The notes: generated by a model from the letters alone, not told the origin. Positions 39,965-49,127 are shown, numbered from the stretch's first letter. The stretch: 64,000 nucleotides of DNA from Sediminibacterium sp. (GCF_019264485.1 NZ_JAHVAA010000015.1:62001-126000), one strand, 5' to 3'. Numbers and translations: made by a program.

Positions 39965-40475
39965 ACTCCGCGCTAGCGGTAGCCTGCTTCTCATGGTGGT
40001 GCAATAATGCAGCCAGTACACGTTTAGCGGGAGACTGCAACAATCCGATTACTTCACCGATCAGTTCATTCTTCGTCTTGATCTGTGTAAGTGTTTTCAG
40101 GTTGTTATCGCCTGTGTAAACATCACCATTGATGAACGCAGCTTTCAGCACTGGCTTATCGCCATTGCTTGATTTACGGAAAGAGCTGATGATCAATGCT
40201 GGTTCTTTTGGATTCTCTGAAAACATCAATGCAGTTACATTATTCAGAGACTCATAAACACCTGCATATTTTTCTGCATCCAAAGACTCGAGGGCCTTAC
40301 GGATAAGGGTATTTTTTGCTACTTTCATCTCTACCTGCTTATCAAAGCAGGTACGACGCAAAGTAGATACTTGCGCTACAGTCAGCGATTCTGTATCGGT
40401 GATGTAGAAGTTATTGTATTGAGCGAATTTCTCTTTCAGAATTTCGATCACCTCATTTTTTTGATCTTTTGTCAT
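39963..40475 (-). CDS. rplJ: 50S ribosomal protein L10
   Basis: A 170-residue protein with MTKDQKNEVIEILKEKFAQYNNFYITD at the start and the central VAKNTLIRKAL motif (rRNA-binding domain). The C-terminal helix that carries L12 dimers ends LAALLHHHEKQATASAE. It follows rplA by 66 bases. That gap contains a long imperfect hairpin that may be an L10-binding leader. Confidence 0.97.
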   Translation of the reverse strand: MTKDQKNEVIEILKEKFAQYNNFYITDTESLTVAQVSTLRRTCFDKQVEMKVAKNTLIRKALESLDAEKYAGVYESLNNVTALMFSENPKEPALIISSFRKSSNGDKPVLKAAFINGDVYTGDNNLKTLTQIKTKNELIGEVIGLLQSPAKRVLAALLHHHEKQATASAE

Positions 40476-40498
40476 ATCTGATCTTTTTTAAAAACCCA

Positions 40499-40536
40499 GG
40501 TCATTTCCATCTCGCCTGAGGCGAGAAAGGATCACC
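40499..40536 (-). promoter_or_regulatory. Candidate L10-type leader hairpin before rplJ
   Basis: On the minus strand GGT, TCC and TCTCGCC pair with GGCGAGA, GGA and ACC around a TCA loop, leaving small G/A-rich internal loops. A CTGGGTTTTT stretch follows. L10(L12)4 binds a kink-turn-bearing hairpin in many rplJ leaders, so autogenous control is plausible. No comparison could be made. Confidence 0.4.
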
Positions 40537-40541
40537 AGGAA

Positions 40542-41234
40542 TTAGTTCATTAATGATTTGGTGTCTAAAGCGATACCAGGGCTCATGCTGCTGGCCATAC
40601 TCACACCTTTCAGGTAAATACCTTTGGCAGAAGATGGTTTCAGTTTGATGATTGCATTGATCAGTTCAGCACTGTTCTCAGCAATTTTCTCAGGAGCAAA
40701 TGATACACGTCCGATAGAAGCGTGAACAATACCTGCTTTATCAACCTTGAAGGCAATCTTACCACCCTTCACCTCATTTACCGCAGCGGCAACATCATTG
40801 GTTACAGTTCCGGTTTTAGGATTGGGCATCAGGTTACGTGGACCTAATACTTTACCCAGCTTACCAATTTTTGGCATTACTGCTGGAGTTGCAATGATAA
40901 CATCGATATCTGTCCAACCACCTTCAATTTTGGTGATGAATTCATCCAGCCCTACAAAATCGGCACCAGCTTCTTTGGCAGATGCTTCTTTATCAGGCGT
41001 ACAAAGAACCAGTACTTTTTTAGTTTTACCGGTACCATGTGGTAATGATACAGTACCACGAACCTGCTGGTCTGCTTTCTTAGGATCTACTCCCAGACGG
41101 ATATGCAGGTCAACAGAGCTATCAAATTTGGTACAGTTAATTTCTTTTACAAGTGTAGAGGCATCCTTCAGGGAATAGGCTTTATTCTTATCCACCTTGG
41201 CTGCTGCTACTTTTCTTTTTTTAGTCAGTGACAT
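40542..41234 (-). CDS. rplA: 50S ribosomal protein L1
   Basis: A 230-residue protein with the L1 signatures [34 protein letters not shown] and [20 protein letters not shown]. It builds the L1 stalk on 23S rRNA and in many bacteria represses its own operon. It is 26 bases downstream of rplK. Confidence 0.99.
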   Translation of the reverse strand: MSLTKKRKVAAAKVDKNKAYSLKDASTLVKEINCTKFDSSVDLHIRLGVDPKKADQQVRGTVSLPHGTGKTKKVLVLCTPDKEASAKEAGADFVGLDEFITKIEGGWTDIDVIIATPAVMPKIGKLGKVLGPRNLMPNPKTGTVTNDVAAAVNEVKGGKIAFKVDKAGIVHASIGRVSFAPEKIAENSAELINAIIKLKPSSAKGIYLKGVSMASSMSPGIALDTKSLMN

Positions 41235-41260
41235 TTTTTACAGATTAAAAGGTGAATAAA

Positions 41261-41707
41261 TTAATTGTTTTCCCATGGGGCTTTACCATCTACAGTCAAT
41301 CCCATACTGCGGGCAGTACCGGCTACCATGCTCATGGCACTGTTCAGGGTGAAAGCATTCAGGTCAGACATCTTGTCTTTCGCGATTGCTTCTACCTGAT
41401 CCCAGGTTACTTTACCTACTTTCTGACGATTGCTTTCTTTAGATCCTTTCTGGATCTTAGCTGCTTCCATTAACTGAACGGCAGCGGGAGCGGTTTTGAT
41501 GATGAAGTCGAACGACTTATCAGCATAAACAGTGATCAAAACGGGAACTACTTTACCCATTTTGTCCTGAGTTCTGGCATTAAACTGCTTACAGAACTCC
41601 ATGATGTTAACACCCTTCGAACCAAGGGCTGGACCTACGGGAGGTGCTGGATTGGCTTGTCCGCCTTTTACCTGCAACTTCACATAGCCGGTGATTTCTT
41701 TGGCCAT
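41261..41707 (-). CDS. rplK: 50S ribosomal protein L11
   Basis: A 148-residue protein read from [21 protein letters not shown] longer frame to 41764 adds 19 residues not found in L11 and would start only about 34 bases from the promoter -7 box. [26 protein letters not shown] and the C-terminal [14 protein letters not shown] are conserved. It binds the GTPase centre of 23S rRNA. It is the first gene of rplKAJL, with a promoter about 90 bases upstream. Confidence 0.98.
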   Translation of the reverse strand: MAKEITGYVKLQVKGGQANPAPPVGPALGSKGVNIMEFCKQFNARTQDKMGKVVPVLITVYADKSFDFIIKTAPAAVQLMEAAKIQKGSKESNRQKVGKVTWDQVEAIAKDKMSDLNAFTLNSAMSMVAGTARSMGLTVDGKAPWENN

Positions 41708-41797
41708 TGCTTTTTGATTTAATTGGTTATAACGTCCAGATTTTATCGGGACTCCCAAACTCAATCATTCTTTCAAAAAAAAGAACTTTTGGGGCGG

Positions 41798-41828
41798 CAA
41801 AGGTAAGGAGGAGGTGCGGGATTTCAAA
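41798..41828 (-). promoter_or_regulatory. Promoter of rplKAJL
   Basis: On the minus strand TTTG (41825-41828), 19 bases and TACCTTTG (41798-41805) match the rpoB promoter exactly in elements and spacing; the following bases are CCGCCCC. It shows that rplK is transcribed independently of nusG. Confidence 0.88.
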
Positions 41829-41843
41829 GAAAAAGAGCAGAAA

Positions 41844-42002
41844 AGCTGTCAGCCGCTAGCTACTAGCTTCTAGCTTTGAGTAAGTCAATCGGTAAATGAT
41901 TGATAATCAATTAAAAAGGTGAGACATAAGAATGCCTCACCTTTTATTCGTTGTTTAACACTGCTATATTAGCTGGCAGCTAGAAGCTAGCAGCCAGCAG
42001 CT
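41844..42002. repeat. Word-type inverted repeat (AGCTAGCAGC family) enclosing a terminator
   Basis: Arms at 41844-41876 and 41971-42002 are imperfectly complementary and enclose the intrinsic terminator at 41914-41945. The right arm ends at the DUF4920 stop. Confidence 0.8.
41914..41945 (-). terminator. Bidirectional terminator between the DUF4920 gene and rplK
   Basis: AAAAGGTGAG and CTCACCTTTT form a perfect 10-bp stem with a 12-base loop and A/T tracts on both sides. It ends the DUF4920 transcript and insulates the rplK promoter. Confidence 0.85.
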
Positions 42003-42005
42003 CTC

Positions 42006-42482
42006 CTACAGTACCAATATCCCTGCTGCCTGAATCACAATCTCCTTCTTGGGTTCGGTGATTTTGGCAATTTCGTCTTTGCTTTTACCGGCATCTTCCG
42101 CAAAATGCTTCAGTTGTTTTACTGATGTTGTGGTTTGGGTGGCTATACCGTCAATCACTATCTTCTTACCATTCAGAATCACCGGAACGGCAAATTTATG
42201 GTCCTTCATACGAACCATCATATTACCATTGGGCGACTGTACTTTGATCCAGCAACCCTCTTTCTGGCAAACTTCTGTTACTACACCTACTATTTTGGCT
42301 TCATGAGGTTTTCCCTCTTCTTTGGTCGACATCACTTTTACAAACTCTTCAATAGATACTGCATTATCGGCAGTGGTGGCTTTACCAAATTTGGCACCGG
42401 CTTCTGCGGGTACTTGTGGGGGCTGTGCGCTCAGCATATTTACGGCAAATAATGCAAAAGCCGCAATCAATAATTTTTTCAT
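42006..42482 (-). CDS. DUF4920 secreted protein
   Basis: A 158-residue protein with a signal peptide (MKKLLIAAFALFAVNMLSAQ). The body has an OB-fold-like run with VVTEVCQKEGCWIKVQSPNGN, where two cysteines flank a KEG turn, and HKFAVPVILNGKKIVIDG. This is the DUF4920 pattern. The function is unknown; the fold resembles periplasmic ligand- or nucleic-acid-binding OB domains. A good promoter (TTG, 20 bases, TATCTTTG at 42534-42541) lies about 50 bases upstream of the ATG. It is a single-gene unit. Confidence 0.85.
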   Translation of the reverse strand: MKKLLIAAFALFAVNMLSAQPPQVPAEAGAKFGKATTADNAVSIEEFVKVMSTKEEGKPHEAKIVGVVTEVCQKEGCWIKVQSPNGNMMVRMKDHKFAVPVILNGKKIVIDGIATQTTTSVKQLKHFAEDAGKSKDEIAKITEPKKEIVIQAAGILVL

Positions 42483-42533
42483 GCAATCCTTATTTGTTGT
42501 TAATGATAGTTGAGCAGTTTTTACTGTCTGCTA

Positions 42534-42565
42534 CAAAGATACAACCATCAATAACACGTTGCAAC
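42534..42565 (-). promoter_or_regulatory. Promoter of the DUF4920 gene
   Basis: On the minus strand GTTG (42562-42565), 20 bases, then TATCTTTG (42534-42541). Confidence 0.7.
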
Positions 42566-42626
42566 ACCGCTGGTCATAATACCTTTATTGGAAATTATTG
42601 ACCCTTTAAACGCTTCTCCTGCAGTA

Positions 42627-44189
42627 TTATTCTTCATACTTGTTTTTCCTCTCATCTGCACCAAAGCCAAGTGCCAGTTCTTTTAGCTGGTATGTAATGC
42701 GACGAATAGGTACATCTCGATAATTGGATAGCACAATTACGGTCAGATTATCGTTCCTGTAAAAATGAAAATTTGAAATAAATCCATTCATCGTACCTCC
42801 ATGCCTGATGAGTTTTCCGGCATCCTCCCCTTCCTGCGAAGTTTGGTAAGGTTGTATACGGAAACCATACCCATAATAACCCCAATCCTTTCCTGTGCCA
42901 TCAAACAGCTGTGAAAGACTCTCCCCATTGAGCAACGCTAACCGCCCCAAGGCTTTTCTCCAATTGAAAAGATCTGATGTAGTTGAGTAAATATCACCTG
43001 CTCCAAAAGCATAAGCAACCGAATTATGAACCCTGCGAAATATTCCATTCACCGTCCTGTACCCTATTGCCCTGTTCGCTGGTGTATTTGTCAATCTTTC
43101 CATACCAGTATACTGCATACCCGCTGGATTAAAGATAGCCGTCTGCAGGTATTGCTGATAACTGGTACCCGTTACCGATTCAATAATCATAGCCAATATG
43201 GCATAGTTGATATTGGTGTACTGGTATTTTTCACCGGGCTGAAAACTTCTTTTCGATTTATTAATAATCGCAAGCAGTTCTGCCGGAGTAATATCCATTA
43301 TTTCATACTCTGTAAGGTTATCAAAACTTGATTCTAGTCCGGATTGCTGTTTCATCAGGTAATGAATGGTTAATCCATCTGCCAGTTCTTTTTTCAGACC
43401 GGGCAGATAGGTAGTTACAGGCATTTGCAGATTGAGTTTTTTTTCTTCCACAAGTTTCATCACGGCTACTGCAACAAAAGACTTGGTTAATGAACCGATT
43501 AAGAATTGCGTGCTGATCGTATTGGGTATCCCCTTCTCAACATCAAACATTCCATATGCTGCATGATGTATCACTGAATCGCCCTTTGCCACCAGAACAG
43601 TTCCCTGAAAATGTGTGCTTGTCAAAATGGATTGCATATACGACTCCATCTTGTCGTTTTTTATTTCACGAACCACATTTTTATCTTCTGGTTGGCTGTT
43701 TACAGATTCCAGATCCATTGAAAACAATACGCTGGCGATTTTCCATACCCCGTTTTGTTTAATCAATCCCCAACTCTCTTTCCCCCAGTTTCCTTTTTTA
43801 CCATTCGACCAGAAGCTGTAATCAAATGTTACCGACCCGATTGTTCCATCTTCCACAATTACAGGTTGAATAAATTTCTCCTGCTTGGTTCCACCTTTCA
43901 TTACCGACCTGAACCATGTTCTGAAATCAGACACACGGTATTCAGGCGCTTTTGTGTCGTTTAACAGACGTTGCCGCTGTGTGGCTGGTTTCCATACCCC
44001 TACCCATGTCACAGGAACATCAGCAAAAAAGGAAAACATCTGCGTAGAATCTCTTGTTTCAATGGCTTTCATAAAACCCTGCAATAGCATGTTAATTTCA
44101 GGATGCTGAACAGAAGTATTTTGCGAATTGGCCCTGAATACTGTTACCAGAAAAAAACAAATGACCATAGTGCTTTTACAACATTTCAT
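42627..44189 (-). CDS. Serine hydrolase (class C beta-lactamase-like) with an NTF2-like N-terminal domain
   Basis: A 520-residue secreted protein read from MKCCKSTMVICFFLVTVFRANSQ, a signal peptide; longer in-frame starts (44204, 44327) are less convincing. Residues of about 30-160 look like a SnoaL/NTF2 domain (TRDSTQMFSFFADVPVTWVG...WGLIKQNGVWKIASVLF). The rest is a beta-lactamase/transpeptidase-like serine hydrolase with nucleophile Ser in GSLTKSF, the Tyr of YTNINYA and a late HGG triad (RHGGTMNG). Substrate unknown; such proteins are often esterases or D-peptidases. It is divergent from a LytTR sensor kinase. Confidence 0.85.
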   Translation of the reverse strand: MKCCKSTMVICFFLVTVFRANSQNTSVQHPEINMLLQGFMKAIETRDSTQMFSFFADVPVTWVGVWKPATQRQRLLNDTKAPEYRVSDFRTWFRSVMKGGTKQEKFIQPVIVEDGTIGSVTFDYSFWSNGKKGNWGKESWGLIKQNGVWKIASVLFSMDLESVNSQPEDKNVVREIKNDKMESYMQSILTSTHFQGTVLVAKGDSVIHHAAYGMFDVEKGIPNTISTQFLIGSLTKSFVAVAVMKLVEEKKLNLQMPVTTYLPGLKKELADGLTIHYLMKQQSGLESSFDNLTEYEIMDITPAELLAIINKSKRSFQPGEKYQYTNINYAILAMIIESVTGTSYQQYLQTAIFNPAGMQYTGMERLTNTPANRAIGYRTVNGIFRRVHNSVAYAFGAGDIYSTTSDLFNWRKALGRLALLNGESLSQLFDGTGKDWGYYGYGFRIQPYQTSQEGEDAGKLIRHGGTMNGFISNFHFYRNDNLTVIVLSNYRDVPIRRITYQLKELALGFGADERKNKYEE

Positions 44190-44447
44190 AGTGTAGATAT
44201 TCATTGTATTTATTTTTTGGGAATCATAAACGTCTTGGCTACAATAAAAAAGAAATATCCTGCGAATCTCTCCTTCGTTTGATTTTGAGTAACACTTATT
44301 CGACGAGTTGCCTTTTCGCAGCAACAAACAATTCTATTTCAGTTTTACACCTCCGTTTTGCTTGTTGATATGCGATTTCACTTATTTCGTCTACAAAGGA
44401 TGATCCGGCTCCAACATTTTTCTATTTTTATAGATATTGCAAGTCAC

Positions 44448-45509
44448 ATGAAATTGAAAAAAGAGAACAAATATTTACTGCATATTTTATTCTGGCTGGT
44501 TATTTACATTGTGTACCTCACCCAGTACATTTTCAATGAAAGATCAGATACTCTCCGACACGAGTTCAGCACATATGACAGAGGGCTTACTGTTTTCTTT
44601 CACCTGCTGGCGGTAATAGCAGCCAGTTATTTTAGCGTTATCAGGGTTCTTCCTTTCCTGTTTGATAAGAAGCAAATCATACGTGGTGGCATTGAATTAT
44701 GTGTGGGTATTTATATCATCGCAATACTCAGCAGGTTTTCGGTCGTATATATACTGGAACCCATATTGGGTGGAAACTTCGGGGAGCAGGAATCGATCCT
44801 GCAAATACTTGGTCAGCTTGCAATACTTTTCAAATATTATATCATTAGTATTGTTTCGGGCGCACTTCCTTTTATCATTTTTCATCTGTTGATAGACAGA
44901 CAGCGTATCATGAGGGAACAGGCGGAGATTGAAAAAGAAAAAATCAGTGCAAGACTTGATGTACTCAAAGCCCAGATCAATCCTCATTTTTTATTCAACA
45001 CACTCAATAATATTTATTCACTCGCTGTTCAGCAGTCAACTGAAACAGCACCAACCATCGACAGGCTTTCACAATTACTCGATTACCTGTTGTACAGGTG
45101 TAATGCCAACTATGTTTCATTGGATAATGAAATCCAGTTCCTCAGAAATTATCTTGACCTTGGTAAAATGAGATTTGGCAATCGCTTAAGTATACAGTTT
45201 CTACATGAAACAGACAGGCCTTATACCATTCCTCCTCTGCTATTGGTTCCTGTAATTGAAAATATGTTTAAACATGGGGCAGAACAAACAACAGGGCCTA
45301 CTGCATTCAGCATTAGATTAAAAGCTGAAAACAATCAATTAACTTTAATTGCCACCAATAATTTTATACCCGGTGAAAATAAGGTTTCAGGTATTGGCCT
45401 GTCAAACCTCAAGCAAAGACTTGACATACTTTTTCCCGGCCATTATATATTGAAGGTTGTAGAGAAAAATGAAATTTTTGAAGTAAAAATGCAGGTTCCA
45501 CTGGTATGA
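44448..45509 (+). CDS. LytS/YehU-type sensor histidine kinase
   Basis: A 353-residue protein read from MKLKKENKYLLHILFWLVIYIV; a longer frame to 44358 adds unlikely residues. Four hydrophobic helices lie in the first 150 residues. A coiled coil (QRIMREQAEIEKEKISARL) leads to the His_kinase box LKAQINPHFLFNTLNNIYSLA with His180, and to an ATPase domain whose N box is PVIENMFKHGAEQ. It has no periplasmic sensor domain. The stop overlaps the ATG of the response regulator by 4 bases, a coupled pair. Confidence 0.93.
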   Translation: MKLKKENKYLLHILFWLVIYIVYLTQYIFNERSDTLRHEFSTYDRGLTVFFHLLAVIAASYFSVIRVLPFLFDKKQIIRGGIELCVGIYIIAILSRFSVVYILEPILGGNFGEQESILQILGQLAILFKYYIISIVSGALPFIIFHLLIDRQRIMREQAEIEKEKISARLDVLKAQINPHFLFNTLNNIYSLAVQQSTETAPTIDRLSQLLDYLLYRCNANYVSLDNEIQFLRNYLDLGKMRFGNRLSIQFLHETDRPYTIPPLLLVPVIENMFKHGAEQTTGPTAFSIRLKAENNQLTLIATNNFIPGENKVSGIGLSNLKQRLDILFPGHYILKVVEKNEIFEVKMQVPLV

Positions 45510-46213
45510 ATGCAACATGTTTAATTGTAGATGACGAGCCACTGGCAATTCAATTATTGCAGAAGCATATTCATGAATCGGGTTTGCTTGAACTGAGTGG
45601 CTCCTGTGCACATGCTATGGAAGCAAGCGCTTTCCTGAGAACCAATAAAGTTGATTTGATTTTCCTTGATATTCAGATGCCAAAACTAACAGGCATAGAA
45701 TTACTCAGGATGCTAAAACCTGCACCTGCCGTAATTTTCACCACCGCTTACCGTGATTATGCAATGGAAGGTTATGAACTGGACATTGTAGATTACCTGC
45801 TAAAACCAATCAGCTTTGAGCGTTTTATGGCATCTGTAGAAAAATTTTACAGAAGAAGGAACAATAACACTGTTGAAGTTGCTGCAAGCAATCATTTGTT
45901 ACCACAAAAATTAATACTGCTTCAATCCGGCACAAAAACTTATCAGGTGAATGAAGCAGATATCGTTTTTATTGAGAGTTTAAAAGATTATATCCAACTG
46001 CATTTTACAGATGGAAAGAAGCTCATGATCAAATACAAAATCGGTCAGTTGGAATATGAACTCTCTTCAGATTTTTTGCGCGTGCATAAATCTTATATCG
46101 TACACAAAAACAGAATTACCGTTTTCAGCAGCCAGACAATCGAACTCGGTAGCTTTTCCGTTCCTGTTGGCAACCATTATAAAGGCTTTGTAGAAGAACT
46201 ACTGAAAAAATAA
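45506..46213 (+). CDS. LytTR-family response regulator
   Basis: A 235-residue regulator. The receiver domain has the acidic pair in IVDDEPLA, phospho-acceptor Asp55 in LIFLDIQMPKLTG, and the lysine of LLKPISFERF. The C-terminal LytTR DNA-binding domain covers about 135-235 (IVFIESLKDYIQLHF...FLRVHKSYIVHKNRI). It is paired with the kinase just upstream. Its targets are unknown; the divergent serine hydrolase gene is a candidate. Confidence 0.94.
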   Translation: MNATCLIVDDEPLAIQLLQKHIHESGLLELSGSCAHAMEASAFLRTNKVDLIFLDIQMPKLTGIELLRMLKPAPAVIFTTAYRDYAMEGYELDIVDYLLKPISFERFMASVEKFYRRRNNNTVEVAASNHLLPQKLILLQSGTKTYQVNEADIVFIESLKDYIQLHFTDGKKLMIKYKIGQLEYELSSDFLRVHKSYIVHKNRITVFSSQTIELGSFSVPVGNHYKGFVEELLKK

Positions 46214-46223
46214 GATCATCCAC

Positions 46224-46604
46224 CTATTGGGGTAATGGCACACCAGCTTTTGCAAAAATCTCCTTTATCTCCTGTTGAATAGGCATCCTTCGCATCGGTG
46301 GTACATTGGCTCCACCAGTATTACCTACCGGCACGGTTCCTACAAATGACTTTACACCTCCTATCAGTAACCTCGGTATCTGACCTATCACTTCTTTTAC
46401 ACTTTTGATGCGACAGCCAAATACCAACATTTTCCAGTGTACCAAACTGTGGTGATACGGATAGCATTGTCCGATTACATGCGCCCTCTCGAGATAATTC
46501 CATGCCCCGGTAAGGTCTTTGTTCTTCATCGCCGTAGCATAGTCATTTAAAGACTGTTTGAAAAAAGGTTTCAGGGAACCTGGCATGGTTGTGTAGAATT
46601 TCAT
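46224..46604 (-). CDS. DUF3703 protein
   Basis: A 126-residue cytoplasmic protein with the DUF3703 features LTGAWNYLERAHVIGQCYPYHHSLVHWKML and GQIPRLLIGGVKSFVGTVPVGNTGGANV. The His-rich first motif and Gly-rich second one are conserved in the family. Function unknown. It converges on the LytTR regulator with a 10-base gap. Confidence 0.85.
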   Translation of the reverse strand: MKFYTTMPGSLKPFFKQSLNDYATAMKNKDLTGAWNYLERAHVIGQCYPYHHSLVHWKMLVFGCRIKSVKEVIGQIPRLLIGGVKSFVGTVPVGNTGGANVPPMRRMPIQQEIKEIFAKAGVPLPQ

Positions 46605-46700
46605 ACCTTTTTTTACTAAGTTAAGACCTCTTCTCTTAACTGAGATAACGGATACAGAAAGATTTTCAGTTAATTTTATTCAACCGATAAGCTAGTATTC

Positions 46701-47156
46701 ATGTCATCATTATTAGGTACTATCATCACCAGTACACCCGACATCAATGATCCCAACTTTGAGAATACGCCTATTCTGATTGTAGAACACAACGACAGGG
46801 GCGCTGTTGGCTTTATTGCACATTTGCCTTTGATGAAGAATTTGAATGAGCTTGCTGAATTTACACAGTATCCACCTGTTCCACTCTTTATAGGTGGCCC
46901 GGTTGATCAGGAAAATCTCTTTTTTTTACATCGCCGACCCGATTTAATTGAAGGCGGGCTGCTTATTAAAGACGGAGTTTATTATGGTGGCGATTTTCAG
47001 CAGGTGCTTGCTCATCTTAAAGACCAAACTTTAGCTGAAAAAGATATCCGCCTGCTCATTGGGTATGCGGGGTGGGATCCGCAGCAACTGGAAGAAGAGA
47101 TTAAGGAAGGTAGCTGGGTCATTACTAATCAACCTGCTTTTGATGCATTTGATTAG
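46701..47156 (+). CDS. YqgE/AlgH family protein, short form
   Basis: A 151-residue protein with the UPF0301 pattern: LLGTIITSTPDINDPNFENTPILIVEHNDRGAVGFIAH near the start, then FIGGPVDQENLFFLHRRPDLI, and IGYAGWDPQQLEEEIKEGSW near the end. Typical members are about 185 residues, and this one lacks the final 30 or so. The stop is followed directly by the VOC gene end, so the shortening looks native. Function in Bacteroidota unknown. Confidence 0.88.
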   Translation: MSSLLGTIITSTPDINDPNFENTPILIVEHNDRGAVGFIAHLPLMKNLNELAEFTQYPPVPLFIGGPVDQENLFFLHRRPDLIEGGLLIKDGVYYGGDFQQVLAHLKDQTLAEKDIRLLIGYAGWDPQQLEEEIKEGSWVITNQPAFDAFD

Positions 47157-47160
47157 TACA

Positions 47161-47997
47161 TCAGGCATCAAGCAAAGTCTGTATATCAAATTTCTGCATT
47201 TTCAGGAATGCCTGAATAACCCTCGGCCCTTTTTCAGGATTGCTCATGAGTTCTGAGAGAACAGCAGGAACAATCTGCCAGGAAACACCGTACTGATCGG
47301 CCAGCCAGCCACACATATCATAGCGCCCGCCGGCTCCCAGTGTTTCCCAGAAATAATCGATCTCTTTCTGGTCATCACATTCTACCACAAATGAATTTCC
47401 CGGCGTAAAATCATACTCATGTTGCAGGGTACTGCTCATCGCATTCATGATAAAACCATTGAGTTTGAATTGTGCAAACAACAAGGTTCCGTTGCCCATT
47501 CCTGCTTCGGGTGGATAAGGCATATCCATCAGTTGCATACTATTGGCAAATGTGTTCATATAGAAATTCCTTGCCGCCGCCACCTGTGCATTTTTTTTAT
47601 TCACGAACAAGAGGTTAGGCACAATTTTCTGTTCATTGTTAATCTCTTCCACATCAAGCTGCCAGTTTACTCCAAACCGGTCCTGCACCCATGCATAACG
47701 TGGGCTCCAGTCGTATTTACCAATTGGCATCAATACATTCCCTCCTTCTTTCAGTGCTTCGTATAAACGATTGATTTCTCCCTCACCATTACAATACACG
47801 AAATATGATACCGCAGGTGTAACCTTGTATTTGGGTCCGCCGTTGAGTAACATAAAAACAATACCTCCGGCTGTGAACCTGGTAACAATTGGATTTGATT
47901 CGAGTATGCTTGCCTTATTAAATATTTCACAATAAAATGCAGCAGCTTCCTGTGCATTGTTATTGAACCATATGCAAGGATAGATTGGTTTTGACAT
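47161..47997 (-). CDS. VOC-superfamily protein with two PhnB-like domains
   Basis: A 278-residue protein read from MSKPIYPCIWFNNNAQEAAAFYCEIF. It has two tandem PhnB/3-demethylubiquinone-methyltransferase-like glyoxalase folds, about 1-125 and 130-278. Each carries a SWQ- or NWQ-type strand after WxxDxxGVxW (WVQDRFGVNWQL, LADQYGVSWQIVP) and a central F..F segment. These domains bind small molecules or metals; no reaction can be assigned. The gene precedes, in direction of transcription, no obvious operon partner. Confidence 0.88.
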   Translation of the reverse strand: MSKPIYPCIWFNNNAQEAAAFYCEIFNKASILESNPIVTRFTAGGIVFMLLNGGPKYKVTPAVSYFVYCNGEGEINRLYEALKEGGNVLMPIGKYDWSPRYAWVQDRFGVNWQLDVEEINNEQKIVPNLLFVNKKNAQVAAARNFYMNTFANSMQLMDMPYPPEAGMGNGTLLFAQFKLNGFIMNAMSSTLQHEYDFTPGNSFVVECDDQKEIDYFWETLGAGGRYDMCGWLADQYGVSWQIVPAVLSELMSNPEKGPRVIQAFLKMQKFDIQTLLDA

Positions 47998-48030
47998 TTT
48001 ATTTGACATTTAAGGGATAATGGTACCCTA

Positions 48031-48414
48031 TCAGATTTTCAACAATTGGTAGGATTTGATATTTTTTTCAGACATTATATCAAGTACCGATACAATTTGC
48101 TGATAACCGGTTTCTTTGGTACAAACGATATTAACGACTGGCTGCTGTAACAGGTTTGTTTTGGTAGCAAGTTCCCGTCTCAGATCGGCATATGCAATTT
48201 TAATTTTCTTTCCTTCTACTACATAATACACTTCATTTTTTTCAAGAAGCAAACAATGCGCTAAATCGGCAGTTTTTGCTTCTTTCATTCCACTGAGGGT
48301 ATTGTCAACGGGTTCAGATATTACACTTGTAAGAACAAAAAATGAAACAGACACAAGAAACAGAGCTATCATCACCATTACCAGCACGCGAAAAGATGTA
48401 CGTGAAATTTTCAT
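48031..48414 (-). CDS. Small ExbD/TolR-like membrane protein
   Basis: A 127-residue protein with one N-terminal membrane helix (VLVMVMIALFLVSVSFFVLTSV) and a periplasmic domain. Its ending, PVVNIVCTKETGYQQIVSVLDIMSEKNIKSYQLL, resembles the ExbD/TolR C-terminal repeat (strand, helix beginning Y..V..V.D, strand). The usual Asp in the membrane helix is missing and no exbB is adjacent, so a role in proton-driven energy transduction is doubtful. It lies between the nusG terminator and the VOC gene. Confidence 0.5.
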   Translation of the reverse strand: MKISRTSFRVLVMVMIALFLVSVSFFVLTSVISEPVDNTLSGMKEAKTADLAHCLLLEKNEVYYVVEGKKIKIAYADLRRELATKTNLLQQPVVNIVCTKETGYQQIVSVLDIMSEKNIKSYQLLKI

Positions 48415-48464
48415 GGCAGTATGTTTTATTACGATGATGAATTTACTATTTTTTTAGCAAAAAA

Positions 48465-48489
48465 AAGGCCGTCCTGATTGGACGGCCTT
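48465..48489 (-). terminator. Terminator of secE-nusG
   Basis: AAGGCCGTCC and GGACGGCCTT form a perfect 10-bp GC-rich stem with a 5-base loop. On the minus strand it continues into TTTTTT. It is 17 bases beyond the nusG stop and separates nusG from everything downstream, including rplK. Confidence 0.95.
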
Positions 48490-48506
48490 TTAAATATCTG
48501 TATAAA

Positions 48507-49121
48507 CTAACTGAGTTTTTCTACCTGCATATAGTTGAGTTCCACAGGTGTTGAACGACCGAAGATTTTCACGGTTACTTTCAGTTTTTTCTTTTCGTCG
48601 TTTACTTCTTCAATAACACCATTGAAGTCGTTAAATGGACCTTCAATAATTTTAATGGTTTCGCCGATAATGAATGGTTCGCTCATGGTTGCACCCTGAT
48701 CGTTCATTTCATCTACCTTACCCAGCATTTTGTTTACTTCACTTTTACGCAATGAAATGATATTGCCTTTTGAGCCTTTACCATCGGTAAGGAAGTGCAT
48801 AACATTGCTGATATTGCTGATATGCTGTACGATATCATCATTCAGCTTACCATTCAATACTTCCATCATTACATAACCGGGAAAATAGTTTTTTTCGCGC
48901 ATTACTTTTTTACCGTTCTGCACTTTGTATACTTTCTCCATCGGAAGGAAAATCTGTTTAATAATTTCCTGCCAGCCACTGCGAATAATGTCTTTATCCA
49001 GGTATTCTTTCACCTTACGCTCTTTACCACTTACCACGCGCAGTACATACCATTTGGTATTTTCAGGCTGACTGGTTTCAGTGGTTTCAACAGCGTTATT
49101 ATCTACTACTGATGCTTCCAT
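48507..49121 (-). CDS. nusG: Transcription termination/antitermination factor NusG
   Basis: A 204-residue protein with the NGN domain (KWYVLRVVSGKERKVKEYLD...FPGYVMMEV) and the C-terminal KOW domain (EPFIIGETIKIIEGPFNDFNGVIEEV). A charged insert between about residues 60 and 85 is usual for Bacteroidota. It couples RNA polymerase to ribosomes or Rho. It starts 6 bases after secE and is followed by a strong terminator. Confidence 0.97.
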   Translation of the reverse strand: MEASVVDNNAVETTETSQPENTKWYVLRVVSGKERKVKEYLDKDIIRSGWQEIIKQIFLPMEKVYKVQNGKKVMREKNYFPGYVMMEVLNGKLNDDIVQHISNISNVMHFLTDGKGSKGNIISLRKSEVNKMLGKVDEMNDQGATMSEPFIIGETIKIIEGPFNDFNGVIEEVNDEKKKLKVTVKIFGRSTPVELNYMQVEKLS

Positions 49122-49127
49122 GTTCTC

